A DNA stretch of 64,000 nucleotides from Dehalogenimonas sp. WBC-2 (GTDB lineage: Bacteria > Chloroflexota > Dehalococcoidia > Dehalococcoidales > Dehalococcoidaceae), in contig CP011392.1 in assembly GCA_001005265.1 (NCBI GenBank), positions 1 through 64,000 on the forward strand, in the 5' to 3' direction. Shown here piece by piece: positions 9,141 through 17,136 of the stretch (position 1 is the stretch's first letter; every line of letters begins with the position of its first letter). Under the pieces are notes generated by a model. It ran no database searches. It was not told where the DNA came from and saw nothing but the letters and a program-made list of their open reading frames with translations. The position numbers were made by a program, and so were the translations under genes.

Positions 9141-10283
9141 ATGACTGATTCGACCATTAGGGATATTGGGCTCATCCGAACCGAATATTTTAACATCGAC
9201 CGGCTGACGCTTGAATCCGGCGAGGTTATTGCACCGATGACGCTGGCATACGAGACCTACGGCAAACTAAATCCTGATAAATCCAACGCGGTGCTCATTT
9301 GCCACGCCCTCACCGGCGACGCCCACATAGCAGGCGTGAACTCTGACACTGGGAAGGTCGGCTGGTGGGATTCTATGGTCGGACCGGGCAAGGCCTTCGA
9401 CACAGACGAGCTTTTCATCATCTGCTCCAATGTTATCGGCGGCTGCCAGGGCTCGACCGGACCATTATCGCCCAATCCCGCCACCGGCGAAGCGTACGGC
9501 CTGGCTTTCCAAATCATCACTATTGGCGACATGGTGGCAGCCCAGAAAAAACTCGTAGAGCACCTGGGCATCAAACGACTTCTCAGTGTCGGCGGCGGTA
9601 GTATGGGCGGCATGCAAGCCCTCGCTTGGGCGGTAAAATTCCCGGAACACGTCGGCTCGATCATCGCCATTGCCACCACCACCAAACATTCGCCGCAGCA
9701 GATAGCCTTCAACGAGGTGGGGCGCCAGGCCATTCTTTCCGACCCACATTTCAACAACGGGCAGTACTATGGTGGCAAGGCACCGGAGCGCGGATTAGCC
9801 ACGGCGCGAATGGTCGGCCATATCACCTACATGAGCGACGAATCCATGGCCGAGAAGTTCGGGCGACGATTCCGCGAAACGACGTCCAACCAAAAATTCG
9901 TCGCCGACTTCGAGGTGGCAGGTTATTTGCAGTATAAAGGCGACAATTTTGTCAAGCGTTTCGATGCCAATTCTTACCTCTATATCACCCGCGCCGTAGA
10001 TCTTTTCGACCTAGCCGGAGAAAAGGGACTCCCGGCGTCGTTGACCCCCGTCCGGCACGCTCCCTTCCTGGTGTTAGCGTTCAAAAGCGATTGGCTTTAC
10101 CCCGCCCACCAATCAAGAGACTTGGTGCGCGGGTGCAAACTGGCCGGTATCGATGTTACCTATTGCGAAATCAATTCCACCTACGGGCATGACGCCTTCC
10201 TCTTGGAGGTGGCTGAAGAGACACACCTCATCCGACATTTCCTGCGCAAGGTCGGCCACTGGGCTGCGACAATAAAAGCGTAA
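9141..10283 (+). CDS. metX: homoserine O-acetyltransferase
   Basis: Acetylates homoserine with acetyl-CoA, the first committed step to methionine. It is an alpha/beta hydrolase-fold protein of 380 aa with the nucleophile elbow GGGSMGGMQA (Ser154), the Asp region FKSDWLYP and the His in YGHDAFLLE. It is 12 bp after metY and 6 bp before metW, the common metX-metW order. Confidence 0.94.
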   Translation: MTDSTIRDIGLIRTEYFNIDRLTLESGEVIAPMTLAYETYGKLNPDKSNAVLICHALTGDAHIAGVNSDTGKVGWWDSMVGPGKAFDTDELFIICSNVIGGCQGSTGPLSPNPATGEAYGLAFQIITIGDMVAAQKKLVEHLGIKRLLSVGGGSMGGMQALAWAVKFPEHVGSIIAIATTTKHSPQQIAFNEVGRQAILSDPHFNNGQYYGGKAPERGLATARMVGHITYMSDESMAEKFGRRFRETTSNQKFVADFEVAGYLQYKGDNFVKRFDANSYLYITRAVDLFDLAGEKGLPASLTPVRHAPFLVLAFKSDWLYPAHQSRDLVRGCKLAGIDVTYCEINSTYGHDAFLLEVAEETHLIRHFLRKVGHWAATIKA

Positions 10284-10289
10284 TCTACT

Positions 10290-10892
10290 ATGAATACCGT
10301 TAGAAAAGACCACGAGATAATCGCCGGGCTTATCAGCTCCGGATCGAATGTGCTCGATCTGGGCTGCGGTGAAGGTGAACTCATGGTATATCTCGCGGAG
10401 CGACGGTTAGTGAAAGCCCGAGGGGTTGAAATTGCCGAACATGCCATCTATCGCTGTGTCGGTCGCGGCCTTTCGGTATCTCACCAGGACATCGACAATG
10501 GATTGTCTGAGTACGGTGATAAGTCCTTTGACTATGTCATCCTCAACCAATGCTTGCAACAGGTTAAATTGCCGCAGACGGTGCTGGCTGAGGCGGTCAG
10601 GGTAGGGAAAAAAGCCATTGTCGGCGTGTCTAATTTCGCCCATATCTCCGCCAGATGGCAGCTCGGCTTCGAAGGGCGAGCGCCAGTGACCCCGGCGTTG
10701 CCGTTCCAATGGTACGAGTCACCAAATCTCCATTTCTTATCCCTTTCGGATTTTCACAATTATTGCCAGGACCATGGCGTAATGATCGAAAAGGCCCTGT
10801 ACCTCAATAGAGAGTTGAAAGTCCGGTTACTGCCCAACGTGTTAGCACAAACCGGTATTTTTTTAATTTCGAAGAACAATCGAAAGCCGTAA
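10290..10892 (+). CDS. metW: methionine biosynthesis protein MetW (methyltransferase-like)
   Basis: A class I SAM-methyltransferase fold protein of 200 aa with motif I VLDLGCGEGELM (21-32) and the MetW-type segments GVEIAEHAI and NQCLQQV. In other bacteria MetW acts with MetX in homoserine acylation; its exact activity is not settled. The adjacency to metX supports the assignment over a generic methyltransferase. Confidence 0.88.
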   Translation: MNTVRKDHEIIAGLISSGSNVLDLGCGEGELMVYLAERRLVKARGVEIAEHAIYRCVGRGLSVSHQDIDNGLSEYGDKSFDYVILNQCLQQVKLPQTVLAEAVRVGKKAIVGVSNFAHISARWQLGFEGRAPVTPALPFQWYESPNLHFLSLSDFHNYCQDHGVMIEKALYLNRELKVRLLPNVLAQTGIFLISKNNRKP

Positions 10893-10904
10893 AAGGAGAT
10901 CATC

Positions 10905-11915
10905 ATGGTAGCGGAACACAAGATTGAAAAAGTAACCTTCCGGACCAAGAGTTTCCCTGTTCTCACCCGAGGCATCGCCGAAGATATCACCGAAACCATC
11001 GGCAACACGCCGTTAGTACGCCTGAACCGGGTGACAATGGGCACCGATGCAGAAGTGCTCGCCAAGTTGGAATCCTTCAATCCACTTCACAGCGTCAAGG
11101 ATCGCATCGGCGTTGCCATGATCATCGATGCCGAGGCTTCTGGACGCTTGAAGCCCGGCGATACCATGGTGGAGCCGACTTCCGGCAATACCGGTATTGC
11201 CCTGGCCTTTACTGCCGCCGCGAAGGGTTACCATCTTATCCTGACTATGCCTGAAACATTCTCTGTAGAACGCCGGCAACTCCTGTCCATCTTGGGAGCG
11301 GAGATCGTACTCACTCCCGGAGCCGAAGGTATGGGTGGCGCCATAAGGCGTGCCCAGGAGATTGCCGACGCCAACTCCGATTATTTCATGCCTCAACAGT
11401 TCAAGAACCCGGCCAATCCGGAGATTCACCGCCTGACCACGGCGGATGAAATCTGGAGAGATACTGAAGGCCGCGCTGATGTGCTGGTCGCTGGTGTCGG
11501 CACCGGCGGCACCATTACCGGCGTATCTGAGGAGCTCAAGAAACGCAAACCTTCGTTTAAGACCTTCGCCGTGGAACCGTCTGCCTCACCGGTTCTATCC
11601 GGCGGCAAACCGAGTTCGCACAAGATCCAGGGTATCGGCGCAGGTTTCGTGCCCCAGGTTTTGAGGACTGATCTAATTGACGAGATAATTCAGGTATCCA
11701 ACGAGAACGCAGGGATCATGGCTCGCCGCCTGGCACGTGAAGAGGGCATCTTGGCTGGCATTTCCTCCGGCGCCGCCACCTGGGCGGCGGTGGAACTGGC
11801 CAAGCGACCGGAGATGAAAGGCAAGCTCATCGTCGTAGTCCTGCCAGACACCGGCGAGCGTTACCTGTCTACCTGGCTCTTCCAAGAGGTATATCCCGTC
11901 CAACCCATCGTTTAA
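10905..11915 (+). CDS. cysK: cysteine synthase (O-acetylserine sulfhydrylase)
   Basis: PLP enzyme that makes cysteine from O-acetylserine and sulfide. It has the PLP lysine in [11 protein letters not shown] (Lys65), the substrate loop EPTSGNTG and the cofactor phosphate loop [10 protein letters not shown]. An N-terminal extension of about 25 residues precedes the usual start of the fold ([10 protein letters not shown]). No cysE lies nearby, so the acetylserine source is outside the window. It is 12 bp after metW and 16 bp before the desulfurase gene. Confidence 0.94.
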   Translation: MVAEHKIEKVTFRTKSFPVLTRGIAEDITETIGNTPLVRLNRVTMGTDAEVLAKLESFNPLHSVKDRIGVAMIIDAEASGRLKPGDTMVEPTSGNTGIALAFTAAAKGYHLILTMPETFSVERRQLLSILGAEIVLTPGAEGMGGAIRRAQEIADANSDYFMPQQFKNPANPEIHRLTTADEIWRDTEGRADVLVAGVGTGGTITGVSEELKKRKPSFKTFAVEPSASPVLSGGKPSSHKIQGIGAGFVPQVLRTDLIDEIIQVSNENAGIMARRLAREEGILAGISSGAATWAAVELAKRPEMKGKLIVVVLPDTGERYLSTWLFQEVYPVQPIV

Positions 11916-11931
11916 TGAAGAGGCAATATTT

Positions 11932-13104
11932 ATGAAACAGGTATATCTCGATAACGCGGCAACGACGCCTGTCGACCCCCGAGTCAAGGCAGCTATGTTG
12001 CCTTATCTCAAAGATGTATTCGGCAATCCATCCTCCGTCCACAGCGCCGGGCAGGTAGTTCGTGCCGCTATGGAAGATGCTCGCAGCCAAGTGGCTGCAC
12101 TTATCGATGCCCGTCCCGATGAAATATATTTCACGAGTGGTGGGACAGAATCCGATAATTGGGCTCTCAAGGGCATGGCCTGGGCCAAGGCTGAAAAGGG
12201 CAACCATATTGTCACCACTGCCATTGAACACCACGCCATACTTGAAAGCTGCCACTATCTGTCTAAACATGGTTTCGATATCACTCTTGTACCAGTAGAC
12301 AAATACGGTCTTGTTGATCCCGAAAACGTGAAAAAAGCCATCACGCCCAAAACAATTTTGGTGTCGGTCATGCACGCTAACAATGAGATTGGCACTATTG
12401 AGCCGGTAGCCGAGATCGGCAAAATTGCACGTGAACGAGATATCCCCTTCCACATCGATGCCGTTCAAACAACCGGGCATCTGCCGATACAAGTAAACGA
12501 ACTTAATGTCGATTTACTTTCTATCTCCAGCCATAAGCTTTACGGCCCCAAGGGTACCGGCGCGCTGTATATCAGAAAAGGCGTCCGTATAGAATCCCTG
12601 CTCTCCGGCGGCAGTCAGGAAAGGGCCAAACGCCCCGGTACCGAGAATGTGCTCGGGATTATCGGTTTTGGTGCCGCGGCTGAGATCGCCCAAACTGAGA
12701 TGAGCGCTGAAGCCGAAAGACTGACCATTCTCCGCGACAGATTAATTAGTGAACTACTGACACGCATCCCAGATTCACACCTCAACGGCCACCCAACTCT
12801 ACGTCTACCCAACAACGTCAACATCTCTTTCGATTACGTCGAGGGCGAATCACTCCTACTCAACCTGGATTTCGAGGGCATCTGCGCCTCCACCGGCTCG
12901 GCTTGCTCATCCTCGTCTCTGGAACCGTCGCATGTATTACTTGCCTGCGGTAAAATCGCGGAAGAAGCCCATGGTTCGCTCCGTTTCAGCCTTGGAAAAC
13001 TCACGGAAGATGAAGACATAGACAAGGTCGTGGAAGCATTACCCCGGATAGTAAAAAAATTGAAAGCCATGTCGCCTTTGATGCCAAAGGCAGCAGCTCG
13101 TTAG
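11932..13104 (+). CDS. iscS: cysteine desulfurase (NifS/IscS family)
   Basis: Releases sulfur from cysteine as a persulfide for Fe-S clusters and thiolated tRNA. The PLP lysine is in SSHKLYGPKG (Lys202) and the catalytic Cys in STGSACSSSS (Cys325), the class I loop. At 390 aa it is normal for NifS/IscS. It is followed after 8 bp by the scaffold gene and then by the remains of an mnmA-like gene, a natural sulfur acceptor. Confidence 0.93.
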   Translation: MKQVYLDNAATTPVDPRVKAAMLPYLKDVFGNPSSVHSAGQVVRAAMEDARSQVAALIDARPDEIYFTSGGTESDNWALKGMAWAKAEKGNHIVTTAIEHHAILESCHYLSKHGFDITLVPVDKYGLVDPENVKKAITPKTILVSVMHANNEIGTIEPVAEIGKIARERDIPFHIDAVQTTGHLPIQVNELNVDLLSISSHKLYGPKGTGALYIRKGVRIESLLSGGSQERAKRPGTENVLGIIGFGAAAEIAQTEMSAEAERLTILRDRLISELLTRIPDSHLNGHPTLRLPNNVNISFDYVEGESLLLNLDFEGICASTGSACSSSSLEPSHVLLACGKIAEEAHGSLRFSLGKLTEDEDIDKVVEALPRIVKKLKAMSPLMPKAAAR

Positions 13105-13112
13105 GAGATAAA

Positions 13113-13544
13113 ATGACAGACATAGGACCTGCGGCCTACAGTCCGCTTGTGATTGATCACGTCAGAAATCCCCGGAATATCGGCGAGATGGAGAACCCCG
13201 ACGGCGTTGGCCGTGTCGGTAATCCCATCTGCGGCGACGTCATGGAGCTCTATATCAAGGTCAAGGTCGGCATCGTCACAGATGCATCCTTTAAAACCTT
13301 CGGCTGCGGAGCTGCCATCGCCACCAGTTCAATGGTGACGGAGATGGTTAAGGGCAAGACCATTGAGGAAGCTTTGGGGATCTCCAACAAAACTGTAGCA
13401 GAAGCGCTGGGGGGCTTGCCACCGGTGAAAATGCATTGCTCAGTGTTGGCCGAAGAGGCTTTGAAGAAAGCCCTTGAAAACTACTATGAACGCCGCGGAG
13501 AAAAACCTCCGTTTGAAACGATTGTATCAGACCATCATCATTAA
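13113..13544 (+). CDS. iscU: Fe-S cluster assembly scaffold IscU/NifU-like
   Basis: Scaffold on which the Fe-S cluster is built with sulfur from the preceding desulfurase. It has the three ligand cysteines Cys40 (NPICGD), Cys65 (FGCGAA) and Cys109 (VKMHCS) and the conserved Asp42. The protein is 143 aa, with no NifU C-terminal domain, and ends in a Glu- and His-rich tail (DHHH). It is the last intact gene of the operon; no hscA/hscB or ferredoxin follows. Confidence 0.93.
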   Translation: MTDIGPAAYSPLVIDHVRNPRNIGEMENPDGVGRVGNPICGDVMELYIKVKVGIVTDASFKTFGCGAAIATSSMVTEMVKGKTIEEALGISNKTVAEALGGLPPVKMHCSVLAEEALKKALENYYERRGEKPPFETIVSDHHH

Positions 13545-13588
13545 CTTTTATCGGGTCAGTTTATATATCAAGTATGATTATAAAAGCA

Positions 13589-13915
13589 ATGATTCTTCCA
13601 AAGGTTCTCGTTGCTTTGAGCGGAGGCGTTGATTCGGTCGTCGCTGCGATTCCACCGGGATTGGCCATCAAGTCGCCGATATAATGATGAAAATCTATAG
13701 CAGTGATGAGAAAACTACCGGAAAAACCGTCAGGCACGGATATTATGACCCCGACAAATTTGGAGACATCGAAGACCCCCGCAAAGTGGCTGACCTGGTA
13801 TCCACTTGGAAATCTCGATTTCAGCCGTTATTACAAGCATGTCATCCGGGATGAAAAAGAATTGGGCGAAATTCAAGAGTATATTCTTGCCAATTCTTTG
13901 AGATGGATGGAATAA
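13589..13915 (+). pseudogene. mnmA: broken tRNA 2-thiouridylase (MnmA-like) gene
   Basis: Starting at ATG 13589 the frame reads MILPKVLVALSGGVDSVVAA, the PP-loop ATP-binding motif of MnmA. It is then disrupted; a second frame continues as HQVADIMMKIYSSDEKTTGK and DPRKVADL, and a third as YPLGNLDFSRYYKHVIRDEK. Three frames over about 330 bp instead of one frame of about 1,080 bp mean frameshifts and a large deletion. MnmA takes sulfur from IscS-type desulfurases, so the gene probably once belonged to this operon. Confidence 0.75.
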
Positions 13916-13918
13916 CTT

Positions 13919-14056
13919 TCCACTTTCTGGAGTCTTACCCGGTTTACCTTTGTCTTTGATGTAATAGGTGGCGGCCTTAACTAACGCTCCATCCTTCCAA
14001 GTCGCTTGTATTAGCTATTTCTGGTACTTCTCCAAAACATACTGTCTCAATTTGAG
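13919..14056 (-). pseudogene. unidentified coding remnant
   Basis: Read leftward from 14056 the frame gives LKLRQYVLEKYQK, a TAG stop, then LIQATWKDGALVKAATYYIK and DKGKPGKTPESGK. The even amino-acid mix suggests a true protein fragment with a nonsense change (TAG perhaps from TGG), but I do not recognise the family. It lies directly after the mnmA remnant on the opposite strand. Confidence 0.3.
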
Positions 14057-14201
14057 TACAGACCATGTTGGATAGGTTCAAAGAGGAAAATGACCCGGGA
14101 TTTCAATTCCAAAGAACCTATTTTGGAATTACCCTATTTTGTTACCGAATAAATTAGGACTAGAATCAAATTATAAAGCATCTAATGAGAAAGAGATCAA
14201 C

Positions 14202-14441
14202 ATGAAGGCTAAAAGACTCCCGAGTATGGTAAAAAAGATGTTCGCCGAAGGTGAGATCACTATGGTTGATGCTGAAACGAAATACAGATATTCGCTGACA
14301 GCCAAGTGTCCCGAAGACGGGGAATATGCGTCGGTGGCAAGGTACGATAAATCAGGTCACTCACTAAAAAGAGTGGTCTTCAAATGCGAGATTTGTTCGA
14401 CTGAATTTGAGGTGCCCCAGTCAGAAATCATGGTGGTATAA
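14202..14441 (+). CDS. small zinc-ribbon-like protein of unknown function
   Basis: A 79-residue basic protein beginning MKAKRLPSMVKKMF with Cys at AKCPEDGE and a CEIC pair near the C-terminus, followed by EFEVPQSEIMVV. The layout (basic or hydrophobic start, then a C-terminal Cys4-type ribbon and a VPxSEI-like strand) resembles the tail of the DUF951 protein at 2822 and the protein at 15266. ATG 14202 is preferred over the TTG at 14139 because of the purine-rich AGAAAGAG just upstream. It sits among decayed DNA. Confidence 0.6.
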   Translation: MKAKRLPSMVKKMFAEGEITMVDAETKYRYSLTAKCPEDGEYASVARYDKSGHSLKRVVFKCEICSTEFEVPQSEIMVV

Positions 14442-14773
14442 GTATTGAGATTGGGTTCACCGTCTGTCTGGGTTACCCAAAGACGTGTCTCTCAGGCTTC
14501 ATGAGTTACTACGATATCAATTCATTCTGATTCGGTTCCTAACTACCTCCACTAATTGGACGTCGGAAATATTAAAGATAATAGTGATTACCAGTCCTCG
14601 GACGTTTAAATAGTACACTTTACCTTAAAACTAGGCAGTTCTTACAGTATATATTGGTAAACAAAACCGAATAATCGGGTAGTTTATCTAATATCGCCCG
14701 GCTATCTGGATTGATATTATCAATGAGCTGAGAAGTTCGATGATACCATCGGGTGCTGAGCGAAGGGGGCAGA
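14442..14773. other. intergenic gap without recognisable gene
   Basis: About 330 bp of AT-rich DNA between two small genes. I see no protein family, no tRNA and no clear terminator, apart from short dyads such as GGTGAACCCAATC-like pairs near 14455-14480. It probably belongs to the same decayed stretch as 13545-14140. Confidence 0.35.
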
Positions 14774-14983
14774 ATGCCTATCAAGATTGGATTATTTGCT
14801 GGGTTAATGCATGGTCTGGGGATTGGTCTGTTGTTGAAGGGATATATCATTTTGGGAATAGGCTGGTTTGCCATTGGGTTCGCCGTTGCATTTGCGCTGT
14901 ATATGAGAGTGAGGGAAGAGCAAAAAGTTGCTATGAAGACGCAGGCTTATCGTGATGCCAAGCATCACGATATAAAAAATTAG
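14774..14983 (+). CDS. small two-helix membrane protein of unknown function
   Basis: A 69-residue protein with hydrophobic segments at about 4-18 (IGLFAGLMHGLGIGL) and 22-43 (Gly/Ile/Phe/Ala-rich), followed by a charged, helical tail ending HHDIKN. ATG 14774 follows GAAGGGGGC; the frame also opens at 14753. I recognise no family; the helix pattern is too short for the anchor proteins of reductive dehalogenases. Confidence 0.5.
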   Translation: MPIKIGLFAGLMHGLGIGLLLKGYIILGIGWFAIGFAVAFALYMRVREEQKVAMKTQAYRDAKHHDIKN

Positions 14984-15265
14984 AGCATAAAACATACCAA
15001 GCCTCTTTTGATGAAGGCTTAAATGGCTTAAGCCTACTGAATCTATAATAACTGTTCTAGTAGTGCTAGACATTTTATTTGCTCACTTTCGGGAGTAAGA
15101 ACCCAGCGTGTGAGATCAGTTGAGCCCATATCACGAGTTGCTGCTGATAGGGTTTAGTCATAATCTTGTCCTTTTGATTTTCCACCGATGATTTCACGTC
15201 TAGAGTTGATTCCTCTTGGGATAGGCGACAGCGGTTTATAACGTTAGTCAATAGGTTCATCCAAT

Positions 15266-15550
15266 ATGTTAAAATACAAAATCGTTCCCCTTCTGCGGGG
15301 GAGCGTCAATCTAACTAGGAGATTAGAAGTGGTTGATATATCCGGGGTAACTATTGACGAACCGGCTCCAAAAACAAGACGAACCATTTTTACCGGTAAA
15401 ACGGTACCCATATTTAAAGGCGATGGCGAGATCAATGTGCTTTGTGGAAGTTGCAAGGCGGTGTTGTGTCAGGGTTTGACCAACAATAAAGTAGATAATA
15501 TAGTGATAAAATGCCCGGTGTGCCAGGGGTTTAATGAGGTAACTATTTAG
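15266..15550 (+). CDS. zinc-ribbon protein of unknown function
   Basis: A 94-residue protein whose C-terminal half holds two Cys pairs, LCGSCKAVLCQG and IKCPVCQGFNEV, a typical zinc ribbon. The N-terminal half is a beta-rich basic segment (ILK/RR/LEVV type). No catalytic motif is visible. It resembles the 14202 protein in general plan, so the two may be distant relatives. Confidence 0.6.
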   Translation: MLKYKIVPLLRGSVNLTRRLEVVDISGVTIDEPAPKTRRTIFTGKTVPIFKGDGEINVLCGSCKAVLCQGLTNNKVDNIVIKCPVCQGFNEVTI

Positions 15551-15575
15551 GGGTTTCCAAGGGACAAAGAGGAAG

Positions 15576-15730
15576 ACCCTTCGACAAGCTTCCCGAGTGC
15601 TAACTCGGGATAAACAGGGCGACCCTTCGACTTCGCTCAGGGTGAACGTAATATTAAAGGACTCTTCGACATGCTCACTGACCTTCGGTCAGTACAAGCC
15701 CGAGTGCCAACTCGGGGCGGGCAGGACTGG
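15576..15730. repeat. dispersed palindromic repeat cluster
   Basis: Two copies of a CCCTTCGAC core (15577-, 15621-) and a diverged third (CTCTTCGAC near 15661) are interleaved with small dyads: CCGAGTGCTAACTCGG, CTGACCTTCGGTCAG and CCGAGTGCCAACTCGG. The CTTCGAC...GCTCAGGGTGAAC type of unit is a common intergenic repeat in many bacterial genomes. It may help end transcription of both the 15266 gene and the converging heliorhodopsin gene. Confidence 0.6.
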
Positions 15731-15735
15731 TCTAA

Positions 15736-16503
15736 CTAGGTGGGGATCAGCACCGGGAAAAATACCTGCCAGGCGAGCAGGGCTTTGGCTGTACCGCTGA
15801 GGATGATGTAAACTCTCTCACCAAAGAGATAGTCCCGCCAGGGGCCGACCTGTTTGTACTGGAGATACATATTCAGGGCAAAGCAGTTGAAGAAGATGAA
15901 TAACGAGATGATGATGCCGTAAACGAATCCGGGCGGTGAGATGCTGAGTCCTGGCGCTATGACATAGATGACGATGGCGATCCAGGGGATGATGCCGGCA
16001 AAACTGCCGAACCAGAAGGGCAGAAAGCTGGGTTTACCCGGCTTTTCGTATTTTTCCTGTAACAGGCCGAAAAGGATCATTGAGGCGTTGACGCCGAAGA
16101 TAGCCAGCAGGGCGGCGATCTCAGAGATGCCGGTAATCTGGGCGATGAGGACGATCATGATTGATGAGCTGAAGAAATACTCTATCCAGCGGCCATAGTT
16201 GCGGCTCTGCAGCAGGTTACGCTTATACCACGGAAAGACGGCCGGTGAAGCCATAATGAGAAGGGCACCGGCGGAGATGGCGAGGAAAGTGAAGACGCCC
16301 CAGCCGGTGGCGATGCTGAATAGGGTATGAAGTTCCGGTGGGGTGCCGGGTGGTCCGCTGATGAAGGTGGCGGTCACCGGAAGAGAGAAGTCATTGGTCA
16401 GGACGGCGATGGCGACGGCCTGGACGGCCAGAATCAGGCCGACGACGATGTTCCAGACGCGGAGGCTTTTTATCCGCGCTTCAGAATACAGGTCAGCGAT
16501 CAT
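15736..16503 (-). CDS. heliorhodopsin
   Basis: A seven-helix retinal protein of the heliorhodopsin family, which sits in the membrane inverted relative to type 1 rhodopsins. The 255-residue protein has the family signatures RWIEYFFSSSIMIVLIA (105-121, Glu108 as probable counterion), FGVNASMILFGLL (136-148), LPFWFGSFAGIIPWIAI, SLFIFFNCFALNMYLQY and GPWRDYLFGERVY. The retinal lysine is in SGTAKALLAWQVF (Lys240). AAAGGAG precedes the ATG by 6-7 nt. No retinal synthesis gene (blh, crtY) lies in the window. It is alone on its strand, facing the TPR gene. The family role (signalling, transport or enzyme partner) is unsettled. Confidence 0.93.
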   Translation of the reverse strand: MIADLYSEARIKSLRVWNIVVGLILAVQAVAIAVLTNDFSLPVTATFISGPPGTPPELHTLFSIATGWGVFTFLAISAGALLIMASPAVFPWYKRNLLQSRNYGRWIEYFFSSSIMIVLIAQITGISEIAALLAIFGVNASMILFGLLQEKYEKPGKPSFLPFWFGSFAGIIPWIAIVIYVIAPGLSISPPGFVYGIIISLFIFFNCFALNMYLQYKQVGPWRDYLFGERVYIILSGTAKALLAWQVFFPVLIPT

Positions 16504-16677
16504 AAAAGGCTCCTTTTGACGGCGTATTATTTTTCGCGGCTTTCCAAGGTTTGCCGATATTAATTATACATAAATATTCAGTAATGTAGTGTTTTTGTAT
16601 GAACAACTATGTAATATCATGTGCCACAGTTGGTAATGGTGACGCACAAGATGATAATCATCAAGGGGGGAAACATA

Positions 16678-17100
16678 TTGGAAATTGATGTCAACAATCC
16701 GGTGGTGAAGTTATGCGGGGAGGGGATACAGGCTGAGTTAGCAGGCAGAACGACAGAAGCTATAGAACTGTGTACCCGGGCGTGGGAGATGAGGAAAGAC
16801 GATTACGATGCCTGTATTGCGGCTCATTATATGGCACGGTATCAGGAAAACGCCGAAGATACGCTTAAATGGAACATGAGGGCACTGGAACATGCCGCGG
16901 CGGTGGATAAACGCGTCTTGGGGTTCTATGCCTCACTGTACTTGAATGTTGGGAAGTCCAATGAAGACCTTGGTAATTTGCCGGAGGCAAGGCACTATTA
17001 CGAGCTGGCATCGGCGAAACTGGATATGGTTCCGGACGGGGAATATAAGGAAACGCTGAAAAGCGGGATCAAAACGGCGCTTGAGCGAGTCGGTGAATAA
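16678..17100 (+). CDS. TPR-like helical repeat protein
   Basis: A soluble, all-helical protein of 140 aa with tetratricopeptide-like pairs: LAGRTTEAIELCTRAWEM, DACIAAHYMARYQENAED and EDLGNLPEARHYYELASAKL. TPRs mediate protein-protein contacts; no enzyme motif is seen. The start is taken as TTG 16678 because AAGGGGGG lies 7 nt upstream; the frame is open from GTG 16621. A decayed copy of its middle part lies at 19464-19577, on the other side of the kinase gene. Confidence 0.75.
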   Translation: MEIDVNNPVVKLCGEGIQAELAGRTTEAIELCTRAWEMRKDDYDACIAAHYMARYQENAEDTLKWNMRALEHAAAVDKRVLGFYASLYLNVGKSNEDLGNLPEARHYYELASAKLDMVPDGEYKETLKSGIKTALERVGE

Positions 17101-17136
17101 CGGCATGCGGCTTCAGGGTAGCCAGGAGTCAGGGCG

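Noticed and set aside
14774-14983. RdhB-type dehalogenase anchor protein
   Set aside because: It has two short helices and 69 residues; anchors usually have three helices and sit next to rdhA, which is absent.
15075-15260. Minus-strand frame of 61 codons (KDKIMTKPYQQQLVIWAQLI region)
   Set aside because: The composition is protein-like in part, but there is no ribosome site or recognised family; left as possible debris only.
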